From assembly GCA_046732855.1 (NCBI GenBank), contig JBKPNX010000147.1, positions 1-11,374 of the forward strand: 11,374 nucleotides of DNA. Direction: 5' to 3'. This stretch comes from JBKPNX01 sp046732855. Lineage in GTDB: Bacteria > Pseudomonadota > Alphaproteobacteria > Geminicoccales > Geminicoccaceae. The position numbers were made by a program, and so were the translations under genes. The notes under the pieces were generated by a model. The model was not told the DNA's origin, searched no databases, and saw only the letters and a list, made by a program, of their open reading frames with translations. Position 1 is the stretch's first letter. Each line of letters begins with the position of its first letter. Shown in pieces: positions 7,171 through 11,374 of the stretch.

Positions 7171-8009
7171 GCACGATGTCCGGCACGGCTCCCCGAGGGA
7201 AACCGGCAGGCCGCGGGTCCGAGGCCCTGCACATGCGCCCGCGGCAGATCACGCCGGTCGCGCTGGACGCCGTTCCCGTTATCGAGGCGATCAGCGTATC
7301 GAAAGCCTTCGGCGCGACGACCGCCCTGGTCGACGTCTCGCTCAAGGCGTACGAGGGCCGCATCCTGGCGCTGCTCGGCGACAACGGCGCGGGCAAGTCC
7401 ACGCTGATCAAGATCCTGTGCGGCGTGTATCCCCCCGACTCGGGCGAGTTGCGCTTCCGCGGCGCGCGGGTGACCTTCACCGACCCCGCGCAGGCGCGGC
7501 AGCTGGGCATCGCGACGGTGTTCCAGGACCTCGCGGTCTGCGAGCTGCTGTCGGTGACGCGCAACGTCGTGCTCGGCCGCGAGCCGCAGAAGGGCATCGG
7601 CCCCTTCAAGATGTTCGACCTCAGGCGCGCCGACGGGATGGCGCGCTCCGCCCTCCACCGGCTCGGCGTGCGCTGGGAGCGCGGCCTCGACGAGCGCGGC
7701 GTCAACCTCTCGGGCGGTGAGCGCCAGTCACTGGCGATCGCGCGCGCGATGTTCTTCGGCTCCTCCCTGCTGGTGCTCGACGAACCGACCTCGGCGCTCG
7801 CGGTGCGCCAGGCCGGGCGCGTCCTCGATCACATCGCCCAGGCCCGCGATCAGGGGCAGGCGGTCATCCTCATCACCCACAACTTCCGGCACGCGCTGTC
7901 CGTCGCGGATGATCTGACGGTGCTCGCCCAGGGCCGCGTCGCGGCGCACTTCCGCCGCGACGAGATCGAGCTGGACGAGCTGACCGACCTCATCGCCCGA
8001 GTGGCGTGA
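7167..8009 (+). CDS. Sugar-type ABC transporter ATP-binding protein, single domain (FrcA-like)
   Basis: This 280-residue cytoplasmic ATPase completes the second importer. It has a full set of motifs: Walker A GDNGAGKS (71-78), Q-loop Gln120, signature LSGGE (181-185), Walker B LLVLDEP (201-207) and switch His238. Unlike the 505-residue double ATPase of the first importer it has one domain, so a homodimer with two competent sites is expected, as in fructose FrcA-type systems. The ATG at 7167 overlaps the permease stop codon and follows GGGGAG (7153-7158), which favours it. It leaves about 37 residues of Gly/Pro/Arg-rich leader before the domain. A later ATG at 7233 (residue 23) would shorten this. 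The ligand class is unknown. Confidence 0.91.
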   Translation: MSTMSGTAPRGKPAGRGSEALHMRPRQITPVALDAVPVIEAISVSKAFGATTALVDVSLKAYEGRILALLGDNGAGKSTLIKILCGVYPPDSGELRFRGARVTFTDPAQARQLGIATVFQDLAVCELLSVTRNVVLGREPQKGIGPFKMFDLRRADGMARSALHRLGVRWERGLDERGVNLSGGERQSLAIARAMFFGSSLLVLDEPTSALAVRQAGRVLDHIAQARDQGQAVILITHNFRHALSVADDLTVLAQGRVAAHFRRDEIELDELTDLIARVA

Positions 8010-8066
8010 GCGGCCTCCACCGGGGGAGCGCGAGCTCGGCGCTTTCTGATCTGCTGGCGGGTCAGC

Positions 8067-8089
8067 TGCCGCGCATTGTGGCGGCATTT
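8067..8089 (+). terminator. Possible terminator after the second importer
   Basis: TGCCGC (8067-8072) and GCGGCA (8081-8086) pair perfectly around an 8-nt loop and are followed by TTTA. The stem is short and the T-run is only three bases, so this is a weak intrinsic terminator at best. It is placed sensibly, 58 bp after the ATPase stop codon and before the hydrolase gene. Confidence 0.35.
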
Positions 8090-8164
8090 AGGCAACCTCG
8101 GAGCTGGCCCTACGGTTCTACGGCGTGCTAGCTTCCGGACCGTCGGGGTGGTGGCGCGACCCCG

Positions 8165-8177
8165 CCCCGGATCGGGG
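8165..8177 (+). repeat. Small hairpin in the leader of the hydrolase gene
   Basis: CCCCG-GAT-CGGGG forms a 5-bp all-GC stem with a 3-nt loop, 11 bases upstream of the hydrolase Shine-Dalgarno sequence. It may affect translation of the leader, but such short GC palindromes are common in DNA of this composition. Confidence 0.2.
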
Positions 8178-8199
8178 AAATCAAAGTCGGGAGGGCAGG

Positions 8200-9558
8200 A
8201 TGTCGCGGCAACAGCTGACGTGTCGACGCACGGCCGGTGCTCGGGTTGCGATGGAGCTCGCGACTAGGCGTGGCAGCAGGAGTTCGCGCCGGGGCGCACT
8301 TCTCTCCCTCGCGTGCGTCGCGGCTGTCCTGTCGGTCTTCGCTGCGGCTCCGGCTCCGGCGCAGCAGGGCGATGAGGTCGAGTGGATCGGCACCTGGACG
8401 GCCAGCCCGCAACCCGTGTGGGACGCCGATTTCTTCGCCCCGGTCGGCATTCCGCGCGCGTTGCGCAACCAGACGCTGCGGCAGATCGCGCGGGTCAGCC
8501 TCGGCGGCGATCAGGTCCGCGTGGTGATCTCCAACGAGTACGGCGACCGCCCGTTGGTGATCGGCGCCGCGCACGTCGCCCTCGCCGGCGAGGGCAACGC
8601 GATCGTGGCCGGCTCCGACCGCCCGCTGACCTTCAGCGGCAATCCGTCCCCGACCATCCCGCCCGGCGCTCCAATGATCAGCGACCCCGTCGACCTCACG
8701 GTCGAACCGCTCGGCGAGGTCGCGGTCAGCCTGTTCCTGCCCGAGATCACGCCGACCACGACCTGGCACAACGAGGGCGTGCAGACGGCGTACATCTCGG
8801 GTGAAGGCAACTTCGCCGGCGAGGCCGAGTTCGCGCCCGCGCAGACGATCAAGTCCCGGATCTTCCTCAGCGAGATCATGGTCGCCGCCGCGCCCGACGC
8901 GCGTGCAATCGTGACCTTCGGCGATTCGATCACGGACGGCGCGACCTCGACGCCCGATGCCAACCATCGCTGGCCCGACTTCCTGGCCGAGCGGCTGCAC
9001 GAGGCGGGCGCGCGCGTCGCGGTGCTGAACCAGGGCATCTCGGGCGCGCGCGTGCTGCGCGACCGGATGGGCGACAACGCGCTCGCGCGCTTCGACCGCG
9101 ACGTGCTGAGCCAGACCCGCGCCGACACCGTGATCCTGATGATTGGCATCAACGACATCGGCTGGCCGGACACGATCCTGGTGCCGAAGGGCGAGCCGGC
9201 GCCGACCGCCGACGACATCATCGCCGGTTACAAGCAGCTGATCGAGCGCGCGCACGAGCACGACATGGTGATCATCGGCGCCACGCTGACGCCGTTCGAG
9301 GACACCTTCCACGGCCATCCGCTGTTCGGCTACTACAACGAGCAGAAGGAGGCGAAGCGCCAGGCGGTCAACCAGTGGATCCGCACCGGCGGCGAGTTCG
9401 ACGGCGTGATCGACTTCGACGCCATGACCCGCGATCCGAACAACCCGAAGCACATCCGCGCGGAGTTCGACTCGGGCGACCATCTCCACCCACAGGACAC
9501 CGGCTACAAGGCGATGGCCGACGGGATCGACCTGGAGCTGCTGGGGGTCAAGCGGTAG
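8200..9558 (+). CDS. Exported SGNH/GDSL-family hydrolase
   Basis: This 452-residue secreted esterase or lipase-like hydrolase carries every SGNH block: FGDSIT with nucleophile Ser243, oxyanion Gly279 in NQGIS, Asn318 in GIND, and the Asp427-x-x-His430 pair in GDHLHP. The ATG at 8200 is chosen because GGGAGG (8189-8194) precedes it; in-frame GTG at 8125 and ATG at 8251 are weaker alternatives. An Arg-rich start (to about residue 44) leads into a hydrophobic core and a likely cut in APAPAQ|QG near residue 62, so the signal region is long. Between signal and catalytic core, about 170 residues start with E-W-I-G-T-W-T-A-S-P-Q and form an added beta-rich N-terminal part, seen in a subfamily of large SGNH hydrolases. 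These enzymes cleave esters, often acetyl groups on carbohydrates, but the substrate here is unknown. It follows the importer by 190 bp and may have its own promoter. Confidence 0.9.
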   Translation: MSRQQLTCRRTAGARVAMELATRRGSRSSRRGALLSLACVAAVLSVFAAAPAPAQQGDEVEWIGTWTASPQPVWDADFFAPVGIPRALRNQTLRQIARVSLGGDQVRVVISNEYGDRPLVIGAAHVALAGEGNAIVAGSDRPLTFSGNPSPTIPPGAPMISDPVDLTVEPLGEVAVSLFLPEITPTTTWHNEGVQTAYISGEGNFAGEAEFAPAQTIKSRIFLSEIMVAAAPDARAIVTFGDSITDGATSTPDANHRWPDFLAERLHEAGARVAVLNQGISGARVLRDRMGDNALARFDRDVLSQTRADTVILMIGINDIGWPDTILVPKGEPAPTADDIIAGYKQLIERAHEHDMVIIGATLTPFEDTFHGHPLFGYYNEQKEAKRQAVNQWIRTGGEFDGVIDFDAMTRDPNNPKHIRAEFDSGDHLHPQDTGYKAMADGIDLELLGVKR

Positions 9559-9908
9559 CCGCCGGCGGAGCGCTGCCCCTTAGCGGTCAGCCGGACATCC
9601 TCTTGCTGCCCGAGGAGTGGATGACGGCGCCTAAGGCAACTCAGACGCCCGCATGCGCGTGCTTCAAAAACCTAACTCACTCAAAGATCGAGGTTTCTTG
9701 GGTTCGTTTGGTATGGCGCAACAGGGATGCGAGCGCGGTTCTCAATGGGCGTGCCTTGCGGAAGCCCTTGCCTGCACTTGAGCCGTCGCAGGGCGGGACA
9801 CGATCCGCTGATCGGAAGAATGTAGCACGCGGCAGGAATTTTTGCCACGACATCGCTCAAAGCAGGATCTCGAGCACGTGGACCTTACCGGCGCCGTCGC
9901 GGGCGAGG

Positions 9909-9937
9909 TTGCCAGCAGTTTGAGAAGCGAGTATACT
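9909..9937 (+). promoter_or_regulatory. Promoter of the higBA toxin-antitoxin pair
   Basis: TTGCCA (9909-9914) and TATACT (9932-9937) are separated by exactly 17 bp. The boxes match four of six (-35) and five of six (-10) sigma-70 consensus bases. Transcription would start around 9943-9946, giving a leader of only about 10 nt before the toxin ATG at 9955, with no clear Shine-Dalgarno sequence. Confidence 0.65.
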
Positions 9938-9941
9938 CACT
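9926..9941 (+). promoter_or_regulatory. Palindromic candidate HigA operator over the -10 box
   Basis: GAGTATACTC (9929-9938) is a perfect 10-bp palindrome covering the whole -10 box. It extends to a 16-bp imperfect palindrome, AGCGAGTATACTCACT, with a single mismatched pair. HigA antitoxins are helix-turn-helix repressors that usually bind palindromes at their own promoter, so this is the natural operator candidate. No binding evidence exists in the sequence itself. Confidence 0.5.
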
Positions 9942-9954
9942 GCCTAGATGACAG

Positions 9955-10233
9955 ATGATCAATACGATACGACATCGCGGCCTGAAACGCCTGTTCGAGA
10001 AGGACGACCGGAGCCGGATCGATGCCCGGCTTGCCCCTAAGCTGCGGCGCATTCTGTTCCTGCTGCACAGCGCGACCGGGCCGGAGGATATGAACCAGCC
10101 GGGCTACGCGCTGCACCCGCTGAGCGGGGACCGCAAGGGCTTCTGGTCCGTGCGGGTGTCGGGCAACTGGCGGTTGATCTTCCGCTTCGAATCGGGCCAC
10201 GCCTTCGACGTCGATCTCGTCGACTACCACTGA
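9955..10233 (+). CDS. higB: HigB-type toxin (RelE/ParE superfamily)
   Basis: This 92-residue protein has the size and motifs of HigB/Killer-family toxins, ribosome-dependent mRNA endonucleases that stop translation. After a basic, helical first half, the second half contains L-H-P-L-S-G-D, then G-F-W-S-V-R-V-S-G-N-W-R-L-I-F-R-F, and ends D-L-V-D-Y-H, all family hallmarks. The ATG at 9955 gives the usual N-terminus (MI-x-x-I-R-H-R-G-L); an ATG at 9948 is out of frame. The toxin gene comes first and the antitoxin 11 bp later, the classical higBA order. The leader appears too short for a normal ribosome binding site, which may keep toxin synthesis low. The frame is intact, so the toxin may be functional. 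RelE and HigB are hard to separate by eye, but the HigA partner favours HigB. Confidence 0.92.
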   Translation: MINTIRHRGLKRLFEKDDRSRIDARLAPKLRRILFLLHSATGPEDMNQPGYALHPLSGDRKGFWSVRVSGNWRLIFRFESGHAFDVDLVDYH

Positions 10234-10244
10234 GCAAAGGTGCC

Positions 10245-10583
10245 ATGATGACCGAGAGCGAAGCTGTGACCGGCCCGATGGCCAACCCGCCGCATCCCGG
10301 CGAGTTGGTGCGCTACGACTGCCTGGAGCCATTGCACCTGACCGTCACGGCTGGGGCGAAGGTGCTGGGCGTGTCGCGCAAGACTCTCGACAACCTCGTG
10401 AACGGGCGCGCGGGCGTCTCGCCCGAGATGGCGGTACGCCTCGCCACCGCGTTCGGCGGCACGCCGCAGGCGTGGATCAACATGCAGGCGGCCTATGACT
10501 ACGCGCAGGTGGCGAAGCGCGCCGCTGCGATCCGGGCGACCGTGCGACCCCTGCGCCCGGCAGCACACGATGAGCGCGCCTGA
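10245..10583 (+). CDS. higA: HigA-type antitoxin, XRE-family DNA-binding protein
   Basis: This 112-residue antitoxin should bind and neutralise HigB and repress the shared promoter. The family opening N-P-P-H-P-G-E-L is at residues 14-21. A helix-turn-helix follows at about 33-56, with recognition segment L-G-V-S-R-K-T-L-D-N-L-V-N-G-R. The S-P-E-M-A-V-R-L and Q-A-W-I-N-M-Q-A-A-Y-D signatures complete the fold, so the domain is whole. AAAGG (10236-10240) serves two adjacent ATG codons at 10245 and 10248; either start is plausible, and a start at residue 12 is less likely. The gene shares a transcript with higB. A decayed, distinct HigA-like remnant follows only 18-30 bp after its stop codon. 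Confidence 0.92.
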   Translation: MMTESEAVTGPMANPPHPGELVRYDCLEPLHLTVTAGAKVLGVSRKTLDNLVNGRAGVSPEMAVRLATAFGGTPQAWINMQAAYDYAQVAKRAAAIRATVRPLRPAAHDERA

Positions 10584-10600
10584 GGCGATCACGTTCAGTA

Positions 10601-10821
10601 TTGCCTGAGGATCGCGGCGCTAGCGAGATCCTTGGCATACGGCGCGCAACGCTCTCCGATCTGGTCAACGGCAAGGCTGCCCTCTCCCGGAAATGGCGCT
10701 CCGGATCGAGAAAGCCTTCGACGTGTCGATGGACACCCTGCTGCGCATGAAGGCTCGGTCCGACAGCTACATGCGCCAGCGCGCCGGCGACATCGACGTC
10801 CGGCGCGATCAACCTGTGTGA
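10601..10821 (+). pseudogene. Decayed second HigA-type antitoxin remnant
   Basis: From about 10616 a HigA-like helix-turn-helix is readable: A-S-E-I-L-G-I-R-R-A-T-L-S-D-L-V-N-G-K-A-A-L-S up to 10687. The frame then shifts. In the next frame the protein continues E-M-A-L-R-I-E-K-A-F-D-V-S-M-D-T-L-L-R-M and on through R-Q-R-A-G-D-I-D-V to a TGA at 10819-10821. Restoring one C near 10685-10690 would give the family's L-S-P-E-M. The N-terminal HPGE part is missing and no start codon fits. It belongs to a different HigA subgroup from the intact one at 10245: it shares the L-V-N-G core but has a different C-terminal half. It therefore looks like the remains of a second antitoxin, not a recent duplicate. 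Loss of both the N-terminus and the frame argues against a simple sequencing error. Confidence 0.75.
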
Positions 10822-10846
10822 CCACGACAAGCCGGTTTCCGGCAGA

Positions 10847-11061
10847 GGCTCGTCAGGCCTCAGCCGCCTGATCGCCAGGATCAAGGAACTGAAGGAGCGC
10901 CGCGGCCTGACCGTCCTGATGGCCGAGCAGAACTTCAACCAGGCAATCAGGATCGCCGATCGCGCCTGCGTCATGGTCCCCGGCCGAATCGAGTTCGAAG
11001 GCAGGAGCGCTTCGGAGTCGCCGACCACCCGATGATCAAGCGCTATTATCTTGGGGCGTAG
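10847..11061 (+). pseudogene. C-terminal remnant of a LivF-type ABC transporter ATPase
   Basis: About 70 residues of a branched-chain amino acid-type (LivF family) ATPase tail are visible. One frame reads L-T-V-L-M-A-E-Q-N-F-N-Q-A-I-R-I-A-D-R-A, then G-R-I-E-F-E-G-R-S-A-S-E, and meets a TGA at 11033. The next frame carries on as A-D-H-P-M-I-K-R-Y-Y-L-G-A to a TAG at 11059-11061, which is how such proteins normally end. One missing base near 11016-11021 explains the shift. Walker A, the signature and Walker B are all absent; homology begins about where the D-loop should be. The piece cannot be a functional ATPase. It starts some 25 bp after the HigA remnant, so a deletion or rearrangement joined unrelated genes here. 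No other Liv genes are in the window. Confidence 0.75.
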
Positions 11062-11157
11062 CTGCCGCCACCGCGCTGCTTGACCGCAGAGATTAGAACC
11101 TTTAAGCGAAATCCGGCCATAGAGGGCAGACGATGCGATCGTCTGAAATACCTGCAG

Positions 11158-11374
11158 ATGCCTGAGGCTAGGCCTTTTGATATGGATAAGCTCTTCGAAG
11201 GTTCGTTGCGGCGGCTTCGGACCGAGGCGGAATATTTCAGCCGCTTGACAGATCATGACCCAGAATTGGGTCGACTAAACGAGACGCATCTCGTCAGGCT
11301 TCTGCGCGACTATCTACCTCCTAAGATTGGTATCGGTACGGGGTTTATAGCCAGCGGAGGCGAGAATCCACGAC
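11158..11374 (+). CDS. N-terminal part of a DUF6602-like protein (runs off the right edge)
   Basis: An open frame of 72 codons starts at ATG 11158 and continues past the end of the window. It has no obvious Shine-Dalgarno sequence; an in-frame ATG at 11182 (residue 9) is the alternative. The first 40 residues look helical and charged (L-F-E-G-S-L-R-R-L-R-T-E-A-E-Y). Next comes L-N-E-T-H-L-V-R-L-L-R-D-Y-L-P-P-K-I-G-I-G and then T-G-F-I-A-S-G-G. This pattern, NE then a helix, then LP, then the GTGFI strand, matches my recollection of DUF6602 proteins, whose continuation usually has an S-x-Q-x-D-I-I-I-Y-D nuclease-like strand. Function is unknown, though relatives are often reported near defence genes. 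Codons are noticeably less GC-rich (CTA, ATA, TTT, AAT) than in the transporter genes, suggesting transfer. Family assignment is tentative. Confidence 0.55.
   Translation, partial: MPEARPFDMDKLFEGSLRRLRTEAEYFSRLTDHDPELGRLNETHLVRLLRDYLPPKIGIGTGFIASGGENPR

Larger units (their letters stand above)
9559..9954. other. Non-coding stretch of about 395 bp with lower GC
   Basis: No convincing gene, RNA gene or insertion sequence is visible on either strand. A perfect palindrome CCGCCGGCGG (9559-9568) directly follows the hydrolase stop codon. AAACCT (9668-9673) and AGGTTT (9691-9696) form a loose hairpin with a 17-nt loop. Base composition around 9650-9720 is clearly less GC-rich than the genes to the left. 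Open frames through it lack gene-like codon usage. On the minus strand a short Gly/Ala/Arg-rich frame ends near 9870, but it has no plausible start and resembles nothing I recognise. The right end carries the higBA promoter. The stretch may be decayed accessory DNA. Confidence 0.5.

Noticed and set aside
8128..9489. A 453-codon open frame on the minus strand opposite the hydrolase
   Set aside because: It shows no recognisable domain and has a biased composition, and the + strand encodes a complete SGNH hydrolase.
9691..9720. GGGTTCG-like stretch resembling a tRNA T-arm
   Set aside because: No acceptor, D-arm or anticodon stem can be built around it.
9375..9923. A 182-codon + strand frame across the end of the hydrolase gene and the gap
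   Set aside because: Its first third is the hydrolase read in another frame, and the remainder has no domain or ribosome site.
10685..11021. Frameshifts in the two relics as sequencing errors
   Set aside because: Both shifts are one-base losses and could be errors, but both genes are also N-terminally truncated and lack essential parts, so they would be non-functional even with the frame restored.
10477..11256. A 259-codon open frame on the minus strand across the relic region
   Set aside because: It overlaps higA, two relics readable on the + strand and the DUF6602-like gene, and has no family resemblance I recognise. It is best read as a shadow frame.

Overview
The window looks like chromosomal DNA of a GC-rich Gram-negative bacterium, most likely an alphaproteobacterium. 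This is inferred from strong G/C preference at third codon positions, periplasmic binding proteins with Sec signal peptides, and the style of the gene families. The exact taxon cannot be read from the sequence. All recognisable genes lie on the + strand.

Region 1 (1-4851): the tail of a cytosine/nucleoside deaminase-like gene, then a complete BMP-family importer. The importer has a periplasmic binding protein (225-1232), a double-domain ATPase (1313-2830) and two permeases (2827-3894 and about 3907-4851). This is the PnrA/NupNOPQ type of importer, whose characterised members take up nucleosides or related purines and pyrimidines. The deaminase next door fits a uptake-then-deaminate salvage or catabolic route.

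Region 2 (4940-8009): a second, unrelated-in-detail importer of the ribose/simple-sugar type, with binding protein, one permease gene and a single-domain ATPase. It starts only 88 bp after region 1, so the two may be co-transcribed. Its substrate cannot be read from sequence. A hairpin lies between the binding protein and permease genes.

Region 3 (8200-9558): an exported SGNH/GDSL hydrolase with an intact catalytic set. It could release a ligand for one of the importers, but this rests on position only.

Region 4 (9559-11374): accessory-looking DNA. About 395 bp with no gene and lower GC leads into a well-formed promoter with a palindromic candidate operator, then a higBA toxin-antitoxin pair. 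After higBA come two decayed gene remnants, a second HigA-type antitoxin and a LivF-type ABC ATPase tail, each truncated and frameshifted. A less GC-rich gene resembling the DUF6602 family runs off the right edge. The region reads as a junction between stable metabolic genes and a plastic, possibly defence-related, segment.

No regulator, rRNA, tRNA, CRISPR array or intact insertion sequence was seen. The most unusual point in the metabolic part is the second BMP permease, which appears to start at a non-canonical AUC codon.
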